Shown piece by piece: positions 1 to 9,519 of a stretch of 64,000 nucleotides of DNA. Under the pieces are notes generated by a model. The model ran no database searches, had not been told where the DNA came from, and worked only from the letters and a program-made list of their open reading frames with translations. This DNA is from Phytophthora sp. 'mugwort'. Its lineage: Eukaryota; Oomycota; Peronosporomycetes; Peronosporales; Peronosporaceae. The stretch covers positions 930,001 to 994,000 of the forward strand of contig JAUCEF010000009.1 of the NCBI GenBank assembly GCA_033558025.1, written 5' to 3'. The position numbers and the translations under genes were made by a program. Numbering within the stretch: position 1 is the stretch's first letter; the number at the start of each line of letters is the position of its first letter.

Positions 1-239
1 TTTTAACATCAAAGAGAGTATTGCCCTAGGTTTAGGAATACTGACACTTTGAGTCTTTAGTGGTATAACTAAAGTGATCTAAGCCTCTGCGGAGACCTTA
101 GGGGTTAGGATAACCGCAGCTAACACTCGGAGAGTCATATGTCTTCCTCTTACTCACTATGCTACGCAGCCACGCTGCGGAGCCGCTTCGTCACCAAAAG
201 CATGTGGTCATGCCACATTGCTTGACCCATCTTCGTCAG

Positions 240-1294
240 GCCGTGTAGACCGTTCAGTATGTCATCGTACGGCCAACAGCTGGTGGCTGCCCGCGGGAGG
301 GTGGCCGACGGGCTGAAGTCGCATGCGAGTTCCCATTCGACGACCCTGCCTCCAACGTGTCCTGCTCGTTTTCCTCGCGGAAGTGAAGGATTGTCAGGCC
401 TCTTGAGCCCAGTCGACCGGAAAATAGTGCCATCAGCACCGTCGGGGAAGTCTTGAACCCCAGGCACTTCGCTTCACACAAGCCTAGCACAAAAGACACA
501 GGACACAATGGTTTACCTTCCGACGGAATGAGCCCTTGAACATGCGGTTCGCCACCAGCATGTGGGCTTGAGGAAGATGGTAGTCGCCCTTAATCTTCTT
601 GGGTTGTTTCGGGAAACTGGCGCTGGTAAGTTGCTGGAGTTGCTGGACGCGGTCACTTGGGAGCTCGCCTTAGTCGTTCGGGTTCGTTAGCACGGCCAGC
701 GAGTGACACACACCTTGGACTTGGCGTCTCAGACTCTGTAGCTCCTGTCGTAGTAGCAGCAGCTCGTCTTGGACACTTGGTGGCGGTAAGGCCACTGACG
801 CCGTCACGACACCGGGAGCTTCGGCTGGAAGGGGGCGCTCCGCTTGCGAGGCCAGGTTGAAACGACGACAAAAAGTCGGTGAGGTCGAACTCCGTCGACT
901 GTCGAGTCGTCGTTCCCGTACGCGTGGCCGTGCTTGGAGAAACCATCTCCATCGGGGTCATAGTGCGCTCGTCGGTGTTGGATGGCTTGGCAGTGGGAGA
1001 AGGGTGAGGCTCGGCTCTGCGAACCAGCTTCTTCTTACCCTTCTTGGCCTTCTCTTCCTCTGCCGGGGGCGGTTTGCGCTTCGCCACTCGCTTGGACGCA
1101 CGGATGGGAGGGGGCTTGGAGGTCGAGCGAGCCCGAGACGTCGTCCACGCAGCCCTGTTAGTCGTGATATCGACGACTTCCACAGTCGAGATCGCGGCGG
1201 GCACGGGTACCTCAGTTGTAGCAGTGGTCGCCGCGGGACCCCCAGCCTCAGTCGAGGAGGCTCCGGTGGTCGTGTCAGGCGCTTGGGTGGTCAT
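240..1294 (-). pseudogene. Decayed gene of unknown family, Thr/Pro-rich then coiled-coil
   Basis: Read on the minus strand from an ATG at 1294. The first frame (to 653) starts MTTQAPDTTTGASS and is rich in Thr, Ala and Pro, with a basic patch near RASKRVAKRKPPP and EEEKAKKGKKK. Around 850-650 a different frame gives a coherent coiled-coil reading (DELLLLRQELQSLRRQ), a stop, then PKKIKGDYHLPQAHMLVANR down to about 540. A change of reading frame plus a stop therefore separates the two halves. Further sense continues to about 260 in another frame, possibly after an intron. The low-complexity N-terminus followed by a coiled coil would fit a retrotransposon gag-like protein, but no zinc knuckle or protease was seen. 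I do not recognise the family. Confidence 0.35.
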
Positions 1295-1879
1295 GGCGTC
1301 GTGTTGAATCTTGTAGGGATAGAAACCCCTCTTAAAACTTGCGTGAATTTCGTGTCTTGGTCGAAAGCTGAACTGGGGAGTTCGCAGCTCGCAATGGATG
1401 GCCCGCACAGAATATGTGTGCCGTACCCAGTTTGTGTGTATATGTGTAAAAGATCGTTTCCTTTCGTGCCTCCAGGAAATGCCGGCGTCACAACGGTGAT
1501 ATCCTCAGCGATATTGTGCAGACCAATACCGACTGCCAGGGCCAGACCGATAAACATGTGCTCAGACGAGGCCATCATCGTCGCTACACGTTTTGGAATA
1601 TTGTGGAGCGTGATGGCGATGACATCCAAAATCCCCAGTCGCGTCCGTCTTGTTTTCGCGACTGAAGGCGATCGCGAACTCAAAGAACGAATTGGAGAAG
1701 AGCACCACGAGGCCCTGGAAGACTACTAGGCCGCCCGAAAAGCTCAACCAAACGGACATCACGCGCGGGTTAACTACACGGAGCAGATACTGATTGAAGA
1801 CGAGAACCCGCCGAATAATGTCCCTAATGACGCCCCGAGGTTGATCTGGAACGCCGCAGAGACGTTCATGTCTCCTCAA
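1291..1879 (-). pseudogene. Broken ZIP-family metal transporter copy
   Basis: Two minus-strand frames together reproduce two blocks of the intact ZIP gene at 7462. The first, near 1790-1660, reads NPRVMSVWLSFSGGLVVFQG and FFEFAIAF. It matches the TM2 segment TPMALATTLSISGGLTVFLS...LEFKSAF. The second, near 1640-1430, reads LGILDVIAITLHNIP and VGIGLHNIAED. It matches the TM4-TM5 metal-binding segments GILSGIAIALHNIPSG and VGVGLHNIAEG. The section between the blocks (about 100 residues in the intact gene: TM3 and the cytosolic loop) is missing, the frame shifts between them, and the copy stops after the TM5 region. The metal-site motifs have drifted (HNIPKR, HNIAED). This is a dead paralog in opposite orientation to the working gene. 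Confidence 0.75.
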
Positions 1880-2081
1880 TCGCCATTTTGCGCTCCCTTA
1901 CATGGTGTCTCGCAATCAAAATTGAATCTGACTATATAGTTCCCATTGACACTGTGATCTAGCACCAAGGCCGTCGTAAATTATGACATCTAGTCGCGTA
2001 TGTGATTCAAGAAACTATAAATCTGAACTCAAGTCTCGCTAAAACGAACTGTAGTCTACGATACATTTGGAATCTAAGCAC

Positions 2082-4175
2082 CTAAAACACTGCAGACTGG
2101 ACGTGCTTACTCTTCTTGGCCCCAGGAACAGCATCATACGGAGAGAAGTACGGCTCAGCAGCAGTGTTGCCCCCTGTTGCAGAGATCTTTGTCTCTTGTG
2201 CTTCCTTCGTGAACTTAAAAGCCGTTCGTGTTGGAGGTGGCGATGGAGGGCGAAACACCTTGGACTGTTGATGATCTAGCGTTGCAGAACTAGAAATGAT
2301 AGGCGTCGTGGGCCGGCTAAGAGTCGGAAGCGACGTGTGACTCCTCCCGACGACGCTGGAGCTCGATTTGGGGCGCTCTTTGCTCATAGATTTTGCTGGT
2401 GATCGTGACGGTGACCGTGAACCTACAGAACGATTGATTGGCCCACCATTGAGGACTTTTTCCAGTGTCTTGGACGCCTGGTGCCATTTCTTAGTAATCT
2501 TGACGTTCTCCATCGTACGCATGATGAGATCGCGTTGGATCTTGCTTTGAATTGCCAGCTGCTTGCGGCGATTTACAAGCGATTCCTTCTCATTCAGCAT
2601 GTGCTGCGTACGGGCTTCCGTGTCTTGTAATTTCCGCAACATCTCGAGTCGTTGATACTCTTGTACACGCCTCATCCGCTCCACTTTGTCCAGCTTGAGC
2701 TGAGCTTGTAGCTTGCGGTACTCACTACGCAGTACACGCTGATGTTGTTGCGTTTTCTGCACTTGTTGCACATTGTGATCGACTTCACGTTGCCGCTGGA
2801 GCAGTTCGTCCTTCTTCCGAGCTTCCTCTCGTCGGGCCTCGTCTAATACTAACTGACGCTTTTTCTCTAAGGCCAATTGCTGCTCTGTCTGCAGCTCCCG
2901 GGAGCGTCGTTCCTCCTCCTCGTGCGCACGGCGAAGAGCTTCACTAGCACCTTGTTTACGCTGGATTTCACGCTTTCGTTGAGCTTCGAGCTTCTTCGAG
3001 GCTCGAAGATTCTTCCGAATACGTTGAGTCACTTCACGACGACGAGCCTCCATCGCTAGGGCTCGCTCAGCACGCTGCTGCTCCACCATGTCCTCACGCG
3101 CCTTCTCGGCCAAGTCGAGCTCTCGTAGCCGCGTCTGGATCTCCATCTGTTGGGCACGAAGCACAGCTTCTGTCTGGGCGCGGTGCTCCTCAGCTTTCAG
3201 TTTACGTTCCTCTTCCCGTTCGCGAGCTTCAATCCGTCTCAATTTTTCTTGTCGAGCTTTCTCTTCGGCCAGAGCGCGATCACGAGCGGCTAATAGCGCA
3301 GCCAAGTCTTTTCGCCGCTCTTCTTCAGCGTCAAGCTGCGCTTTCTTTTTAATCTCTCGGGTACGTTTTTCCGCCGCCAATTCGTGCGCAAAGCGCATCC
3401 GTGAGCGCTCCATTGCCTCCTGTTGCCGTTTCTCGCGCTCCAACTTCTCTGCAGCTTCTTGTTGCAACCGATTCATTTTCATCTCAAACTCGAGCATTTG
3501 TTCGAGTTCGCGCTCTTGTCGCTGTCGGACCTTTTCAAGTCGCTGCCGCTCGATCTCCAGTAATCCCGAGGAGCTCTTTTTCCCAGGTGAACGCGATATT
3601 CCTGACGAGAGTGACATGGGGCCATCCGCCTTGTCGGTACTATGCCGAGTGGCTGATTTCGTCGCTCGTTTGGATCCCGCAAGAGCCACAAGACGTGACG
3701 GCATGTCACCACGATCTGCTGCATCTACCAATTTCCGTTTCTCAGCTCGAAGTGTCTGCATCTCTTCATGTCTTCGTAAGGAATATGCTTCGTGGCGCAT
3801 ACGCTGCACTGCAGCTGAAGCATCTGGGTCATAGAACGAGTCCAAGTCGCGGATTTTCAACGTCTCGGGATTCACACCACAGCGTAAGCAGGCTTCGGCC
3901 GACCGCGGAGTGAGCACAATGCGTTCTGGCGGTGGATTCAGCCCCGACGACCGCGCGTTGCTCAACGTAGCAAACACCTCCTCAATCGTCTGAGCTCGCA
4001 GCCCGCGTCGCTTACGAATCTTGGTCTTCTTCTTAAACGCTACGTCCTCTTGTTGTAGTGGAGAATTTGCACGGTCTCTGGTTGTGATATTTTCAAGATC
4101 CAGGTGCATTCCACTCACAGACGAAGGCGCATGACCGTCTTTAGGTCTCTCCTCGATGACGTTCGGTGGCGCCAT
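2082..4175 (-). CDS. Long coiled-coil protein, CCDC177-like
   Basis: A 697-residue protein from an ATG at 4175. Residues 1-60 are disordered and end in a basic stretch (KKKTKIRKRRG). Residues 85-115 hold the conserved block VLTPRSAEACLRCGVNPETL, which I associate with CCDC177-like proteins of animals and protists (recalled, not searched). From about 205 to 575 the chain is nearly all charged Glu/Arg/Lys/Gln heptad sequence, predicted to form a long coiled coil. The C-terminus (about 590-697) is Ser/Pro-rich with SRSPSRSPAKS, a likely phosphorylated tail. There is no signal peptide or membrane segment. A cytoskeletal or flagellar role is inference from the architecture only. The gene is intronless and lies 286 bp from the GTPase gene on the same strand. 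Confidence 0.85.
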   Translation of the reverse strand: MAPPNVIEERPKDGHAPSSVSGMHLDLENITTRDRANSPLQQEDVAFKKKTKIRKRRGLRAQTIEEVFATLSNARSSGLNPPPERIVLTPRSAEACLRCGVNPETLKIRDLDSFYDPDASAAVQRMRHEAYSLRRHEEMQTLRAEKRKLVDAADRGDMPSRLVALAGSKRATKSATRHSTDKADGPMSLSSGISRSPGKKSSSGLLEIERQRLEKVRQRQERELEQMLEFEMKMNRLQQEAAEKLEREKRQQEAMERSRMRFAHELAAEKRTREIKKKAQLDAEEERRKDLAALLAARDRALAEEKARQEKLRRIEAREREEERKLKAEEHRAQTEAVLRAQQMEIQTRLRELDLAEKAREDMVEQQRAERALAMEARRREVTQRIRKNLRASKKLEAQRKREIQRKQGASEALRRAHEEEERRSRELQTEQQLALEKKRQLVLDEARREEARKKDELLQRQREVDHNVQQVQKTQQHQRVLRSEYRKLQAQLKLDKVERMRRVQEYQRLEMLRKLQDTEARTQHMLNEKESLVNRRKQLAIQSKIQRDLIMRTMENVKITKKWHQASKTLEKVLNGGPINRSVGSRSPSRSPAKSMSKERPKSSSSVVGRSHTSLPTLSRPTTPIISSSATLDHQQSKVFRPPSPPPTRTAFKFTKEAQETKISATGGNTAAEPYFSPYDAVPGAKKSKHVQSAVF

Positions 4176-4461
4176 CGCTAAATCACTTACAGGTAACCGA
4201 GTAATTACTGCAGCTCTTGTCGATGCTTCACGCTAAAGACTTGAGCAGCGATTCACAGGCGACCGATACAACTAATTTGCTGTCATCAATCTTGTCCAGC
4301 ACGATACTCTTTTTATAGGTTCCATGGCCATAAGTGGCTCAAATGGCTGCTTGAACACGCACTGAATGAGGTGGAAAATAGTCTTTGCATCCTTCCTCTC
4401 CATTGGCTAGTAAATATAGCTCGCACCTTTTTGCATGAGTTCTCCCTTCCTTATCAATACA

Positions 4462-6323
4462 TCAGCAAGACGACACGCGAGTTGTTCGCTGATCCCTGTG
4501 GAAATAAGGCAGAGCTCGCACCACGCGGCCAACGGCTTGTGTGCTTCCTTCGCGCAGTACCAGCGGCAAGTCCGGACGGATGTATTCTGGCCAGTACATG
4601 AACTCAAAACGGCACATTGTCGTAGCAGGATGAAGCGTCGACAGTGATGTCGTGGCGGTACCTGGAGTGAAGCTGTTCGGGTCTCCTCCTAACCGCACAA
4701 TCTTGGCCATTTGTCGCACTTGACCAGTGTGGATGACTGCCTGGAAATTCTCGCGAAACGTACGTGCATCCGGCAAGAAATGCAGCTCCGCGTCGAACTG
4801 ACGAGTAGCCATTGGTCGGACACTCGGGTGCACAAGCATAGAGCCTTTCCTGATGCGGTGAGCTGGCTGAGCAGCAGACAGGAAGCGAATAAGCACAGCC
4901 CCAGTCTCACCAGCGCTTAGGCTGTGCGATGCCTTGTGTTGTACTTCAATACTCTCGACTGCTACCTCGCAAAAGTGCCCATCAGCGTCAGGCCCAAGCA
5001 ACATTCGCTGCCCCACGCAGAACGTTCCGGCTTGCACAAGCCCAGTTACAATAGTGCCTGCATTTTCGATATCATATGCTTGGCTGACTTGAAACTCTGC
5101 TGGCGTCTTCGCCTTTGTAGCCCACAAGCGTTTCGGCTCAAGAACAGCCAGATGCCCTTGCAGCACGTCCAGCCCACTGCCATCTACGCTCGAAACCTGG
5201 AATACCGGTACGGTCGACGCGCTTGTTAGCTTCATCAAGTCCTCGTTTTCACTCATTAAGGCACCAGTTGCCAACACAATTCGTTGACAAGGACAAAAAA
5301 CCTTCAGCAGGTCGGCGACCTCAACCAGCGACTGCTGTATTCGCTCGTCTGTGGCGAGATCCGTCTTGGTTACGACCACAAAAATGGCCACATTTAGCGC
5401 AGTGGCAATCTTCAAGTGCTCGCGTGTCATTCCTCGAACACCGCGGACTGCATCGACCACGAGCATGGCGTAGTCTGGGAACTGTCCTAATAGCCCCGAC
5501 GCCGTGCTCTTAAGGTATTTCTTGTGTCCTGCCAGGTCACTCAGCGTGATGAAGCTCTCTTGTCTCCTCGGCTGCTTCTCTTCCTCTTCGTCACTGTCGC
5601 CAAAGTCGCAAGTGGGGAGCTCATCCGTGCAGCGGAAATGTCCGTCCGCTGCTACGGCGATCGTGTGCTCGCTGACACTCGAGGTGCAGCCATTCTCGAG
5701 CTCGTGGCGGTGGCGACATACCTGCATTCTAGCGAGCCCGGCGCCATCGTCCAGACAGCCACGTGTCAGTACCCCAACAAGGGTCGACTTGCCGCTCTCA
5801 AAGTCCCCGATCACGGACACCCGAAGCCTCTTGGTGGCGTTGTGCTCCAGCACCCTCGCGATATGGATCCTCACCGCCTTGTGGCTAGCGTCACGTCCAG
5901 ATCGGAACCTGGACAGCGACATCTCTGCATGCACCACAAGACACATCCTACAGACAAGTGTTAGGAGATGGCTACATTTTTGTAACTTCAATCTATGTAG
6001 CCATTTTCTCTTCCGTACCGCGCCAGTGTTCCCAGCGAGCGCAGCATAGCGTCCTCCGTCAGCCCCAGTACTTCCCCGTTGTCCCTGACGCCCAACTCGT
6101 AGAAGGCTGCACCGCCTCCTTCGTTCAGACGCCAATGCATCTGAGTCGTCAGTTGGCGCAGACGATCGGGCGCCGGCTCCAGCAGCTGCTGCTTGTACTC
6201 GATGTTACCCTCCTCCACCTCCTCGGACAGGTGCTCAGCCGCCTTGAGCGAGCCACTGCGGGAGTACTCAGCCCGAACGAGCCGGAGCAAGGCCGCTAGC
6301 CCCACGTCCGTTAGTGTTGCCAT
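4462..6323 (-). CDS. GTPBP1/GTPBP2-family translational GTPase (spliced, 596 aa)
   Basis: Exon 1 is 6323-6019 and exon 2 is 5947-4462. The intron at 6018-5948 (71 bp, GTACGG...CTGTAG, branch-like TCCTAAC) joins them in frame at Arg102. The N-terminal block IEYKQQLLEP...QMHWRLNEGGG (about 41-71) is characteristic of GTPBP1/2. The GTPase domain follows: P-loop GDFESGKST (149-157), DLAGH (239-243) and TKTD (295-298). The beta-barrel domains II and III end in the family-type FMYWPEYIRPDLPLVLREG. GTPBP1/2 proteins are elongation-factor-like GTPases linked to ribosome quality control and mRNA turnover, acting in the cytosol. An acidic insert (DSDEEEE, 219-225) precedes the DLAGH motif. The length is normal for the family. 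The second frame is open upstream of the acceptor, but only the spliced product carries the family N-terminus. Confidence 0.92.
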
Positions 6324-6360
6324 GTTGGCGAGTGCCGTTTAGAGAGCGTGTGTATCCCTT

Positions 6361-6372
6361 TGAAATATGAGC
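6361..6372 (-). promoter_or_regulatory. Inr/FPR-like core promoter of the GTPase gene
   Basis: The minus strand reads GCTCATATTTCA. This resembles the start of the oomycete Inr/FPR consensus (GCTCATTYYNCAWTTT) with one mismatch over these 12 bases, but the last four FPR positions do not match well. It lies about 38 nt upstream of the ATG at 6323, the spacing usual in oomycetes. No mapped transcript start is available. Confidence 0.4.
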
Positions 6373-6399
6373 TGCACTCACTTACTACTTTTATAGGTT

Positions 6400-7400
6400 A
6401 TGTAGTGCCACAGGTATATGGATACGTGTAAGGATGCGTGTAAGCAAGTAAAGCATATCGAATATAAATGGCAATAAGCTTTGAGAAATTACTAAGTAAA
6501 ATCGTTTATCGCGACCAACACTCATACGAATGGGTCTGTTACCATAGCGAGAGTTCTTGTTGTACAGTAGTGCTGACTGAGCCACAAGAATTATTTAATA
6601 TAGATATGTTTCACTTGACTATCTATTAGGGCAACCTTGCATTTATACCTAGCTGCCAAGAAGTTGGGATTGCGCGTGTAACCCAAGCCAGCATCGTTAA
6701 CGACTTCCTTCATGAGTATTATCATGGTACACTTATCACCTCCACTTTCAGGGGCTTGACCAGGCCCTATCACTTTCTTCGGTGAGGCTGCTTCTTATGA
6801 TGGTGTGTTTGAAGATTGGTGCCGTTTCGTTATATTATTACTGTATGTGCCAACAACAACAGCGGTGACGCTGGAGAAGCTCCTAATGAGTCAACACCTT
6901 CCACAACGCATCTTTTTGTTGCTCTGTCACCCTTCCCACATGGATTTACGGAGAGCTGACTCAATGATGAAAGGGAAGGCTTCAAACCCGCCTTAGCTCG
7001 TCGGCTCTCTATGCAGCTTCTAATCTGATACTTCGAAGTATCTGTGTTTGAAGTCGTCATGAGTCGACTCACATGTCAAACCCACATTATGGCCAGATAT
7101 CACTGGGGTACACAGGAAAAGTTGTCAGCGTTGAGAACCTCAAGCTTAATTATTTATGTTAGTGTCGTAACGCTTGGCTGGTCTCATCAGGTCACTTTAA
7201 TCAACTCGGCGTACTGTGTCGCCGGCAGGTTCAGCACAGCGGCATTACTGGTGCGCCTTTAACATCTACAAACAGCTACGATGGACATGTGGGTGGCTGA
7301 CCATTTCGAAGAGGCGACGGTGTGCTGTCTTCTGGGTTGACGCACACGCTCGGCTTGGCTCATTCAATAACTTGCCTCATCCGGCGCTGGGGACATTTTG
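6400..7400. other. Intergenic region without recognised gene
   Basis: About 1 kb separates the divergent GTPase and ZIP genes. The open frames are short (under 85 codons), lack family motifs and overlap on both strands. I see no transposon ends or RNA gene. The outer parts are presumably the promoter regions of the two flanking genes. Confidence 0.5.
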
Positions 7401-7407
7401 TTGAGCA

Positions 7408-7423
7408 AGTCAGTCCAGATTTT
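7408..7423 (+). promoter_or_regulatory. Inr/FPR-like core promoter of the ZIP gene
   Basis: The sequence AGTCAGTCCAGATTTT agrees with the CATTYYNCAWTTT part of the oomycete Inr/FPR consensus at 11 of 13 positions. It lies 38 nt before the ATG at 7462, the expected distance. Confidence 0.4.
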
Positions 7424-7461
7424 CAAGACTTTCCGAAGCCCGCAGTTAACACGAGTGAAGC

Positions 7462-8430
7462 ATGAGCGAAGCTAGCCTTCAAAGTAGTCGCATCGCTACG
7501 GCTCTCCTGCTCAATGGTGCTGCTGCATTGGCGACGGTGCTAGGCGGAATGATCATTTGTAGTCACCGTACGCTTCGACTAGCCACCCCGATGGCGCTGG
7601 CCACGACACTCAGCATCTCCGGTGGCCTCACGGTTTTCCTTTCCCTCGTCGTGAGCTTCGGCTACTCTGTACTCGAGTTCAAGTCAGCATTTGAGTCCGA
7701 ACTAGACGGCGACGACACGCTCATCGGCCAGGCCTGGATGGCCGCAACGATCTGTCTAGGAGCTGGTATCATGGTCGTCTACAGCGTGGACTTTATCGTG
7801 CAGAAACTCACGCCCGGAATCAACCCGGAGACACCCAAACAAATCAACAACATAAGCGAAATGGGAGGATCCGTCCGAGCCAGTATTCAGGACAGCGTCT
7901 TGTTGGAGTCTCCCCGAGAACAAGGCTTCGTCAAGATGAATGAAGCGGCCAAAGAGAAGCTACAGCGAATGGGCATTCTAAGTGGAATCGCCATCGCACT
8001 ACACAACATCCCGTCGGGTATCGCCACATTCGCTGCCGGAATCGAGGACCCGGCCATTGGCCTGTCCATGGCCATAGGTGTCGGTCTGCACAACATCGCA
8101 GAGGGCGTCGCCGTCGCCGCTCCCGTGTACTTTGCCACCGGCAGCAAGTGGAAGGGCATCTTGTGGTGTGTCGTGGCCGCCATTGCCGAGCACATCGGAG
8201 CCTTCATCGCCCTCGGTATTATCGGCAAAGATGGCGGCGACTTCGCCCAAGCCATGCTGTACGGCCTTACCGCCGGCATGATGGCGACCATCACAATGAA
8301 GGAAATCTTCCCTACTGCGTACACGTACGCGAACGGCCGCATCCATCTCGTTTCTAATGGTGGACTGATGGGCATGATCCTCATGGCCTTGAGTCTCTCT
8401 TTCTTCAAGCACGTGGGAGTAGGTGACTAA
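7462..8430 (+). CDS. ZIP-family divalent metal transporter (ZupT-like)
   Basis: A 322-residue membrane protein with about eight hydrophobic segments. TM1 is about 12-34, TM2 about 40-70, TM3 about 92-116, then a hydrophilic loop about 117-170 and TM4-TM8 to the C-terminus. TM4 carries LHNIPSG and TM5 carries LHNIAEG, the paired His motifs that form the ZIP metal-binding site. PVYFATGSK follows TM5, as in the ZupT/GufA branch. The family moves zinc, iron or manganese into the cytosol. The usual Glu of the TM4 motif (HNxPEG) is Ser here, which may alter metal preference. The loop has no His-rich stretch. The C-terminus ends just after the last membrane segment. A broken paralog lies at 1291-1879. 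Confidence 0.93.
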   Translation: MSEASLQSSRIATALLLNGAAALATVLGGMIICSHRTLRLATPMALATTLSISGGLTVFLSLVVSFGYSVLEFKSAFESELDGDDTLIGQAWMAATICLGAGIMVVYSVDFIVQKLTPGINPETPKQINNISEMGGSVRASIQDSVLLESPREQGFVKMNEAAKEKLQRMGILSGIAIALHNIPSGIATFAAGIEDPAIGLSMAIGVGLHNIAEGVAVAAPVYFATGSKWKGILWCVVAAIAEHIGAFIALGIIGKDGGDFAQAMLYGLTAGMMATITMKEIFPTAYTYANGRIHLVSNGGLMGMILMALSLSFFKHVGVGD

Positions 8431-9133
8431 ACGGGTACAACATCAGAAGAACCCATGTAGTAGTAATAGGTTTACGGATTGCAATGATATTTGTGCAATT
8501 GGAATTCAACTGCGATTGCTATGCCCGATCAAAAAAAACGAGTATATAAAAACACATTCGCACGCCATGATTTACCTTCAGTTTTAGCAATTAAAATACT
8601 TGCTCCATGACTCTGTAAGCATGTTGGGTTCTGAGCGTTTTGAGTAATCCCCGATCTCTCGTAGACACTGCCATTTGTCGTGGTAAGTTGTGAATATGAC
8701 GACGACCACACAGCACAACAACGCGAAGGACTCATTGTAGCAGGCAGCGAAGGCGAAGCCATAGCGCGCTTAAGATTTTGTATCCAGCAAACACAATATG
8801 AACTTGAAAATGTATTCGCCTGCCTCGAATTCATTATAATTTTTTTACTTTTGCTGTTACCGATACTCAGGGTTACCATTCAAAAGTATACAATAGCATT
8901 TGTGTTTTTAAGTGACCGACCACAAAAGTAAGATCCTGCCTGCGATGTCGGTACAGTACTGTACACACGTGTCTACTGTATACAAAATATTTTAGAATAT
9001 ATCATGAATGGCTACCCGATGGGGATGAGGACGCTGATGATGAAGGGCTGCAATGAAAATCACATTTGTTTGAGTATCTTTTGGCAATAAATGTCTGACA
9101 ATTAGTATCATTACCAAATGGCAGGCCCATGGC
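8431..9133. other. Intergenic, 3' regions of convergent genes
   Basis: AT-rich sequence between the ends of the ZIP gene (plus) and the small secreted-protein gene (minus). I see no supported coding region or repeat here. A frame of 116 codons on the minus strand lacks any recognisable feature. Confidence 0.5.
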
Positions 9134-9511
9134 TTACTTAGAGCAGTGGAAGTCCTTGTCGTTGCTCTTGCACGTCTCGTCAGTGGTGCAATGGTCGTAT
9201 TTCCACTCGTTGGTGCCGTCGGACTGACCACAAAGATCACCCGGCGGCAGCACAGCAGGCTTGCACTGCGCGTAATACTTCGAGTGGCGGACGCACATGC
9301 TCATCTCCTTCTTGCAGCCCACCTCCTCGGCGCAGGTTTCCCAGTCGGCCACAAGAAATGTGTTGTAGCTTACAACGGTACCGACCCCTGCTTCGGCATC
9401 TTCCCGAACGTCAGATCCCGATGTGGTGTTGAGCAAGGACTCATTCGCTTGGCCAGCCTGGACTGCGGAAAATAAGGCAAGAGAGAGGGAGGCGAGCAGG
9501 TAGATCTGCAT
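9134..9511 (-). CDS. Small secreted Cys-rich protein, single CBM1-like B module
   Basis: A 125-residue protein from the ATG at 9511. That start gives a classical signal peptide (MQIYLLASLSLALFSAVQA, cleavage near residue 19); the frame is open upstream but has no better ATG. After a short Ser/Thr/Glu linker comes one eight-cysteine module. Its first half, DWETCAEEVGC...CVRHSKYYAQCKP, follows the CBM1 pattern (W..C, C, C, YY.QC). Its second half is LPPGDLCGQSDGTNEWKYDHC...CKSNDKDFHC. The same module occurs in the proteins at 23170 and 25743, so this is a distant, inverted member of that family. It is presumably apoplastic and may bind cellulose or cell walls (inference; CBM1 normally binds cellulose through aromatic residues). 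Confidence 0.85.
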   Translation of the reverse strand: MQIYLLASLSLALFSAVQAGQANESLLNTTSGSDVREDAEAGVGTVVSYNTFLVADWETCAEEVGCKKEMSMCVRHSKYYAQCKPAVLPPGDLCGQSDGTNEWKYDHCTTDETCKSNDKDFHCSK

Positions 9512-9519
9512 TGTTAAGC

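Noticed and set aside
857..1729. 290-codon plus-strand frame
   Set aside because: It is antisense to the ZIP pseudogene and the Thr/Pro-rich decayed gene, and is Arg/Gly-rich as expected for a shadow of GC-rich coding sequence.
3088..3834. 248-codon plus-strand frame rich in Ser and Arg
   Set aside because: Antisense shadow of the Glu/Arg coiled coil of the gene at 2082-4175.
5988..6135. Upstream in-frame extension of GTPase exon 2
   Set aside because: The spliced exon 1 supplies the family N-terminus and the intron has good donor, branch and acceptor sequences.
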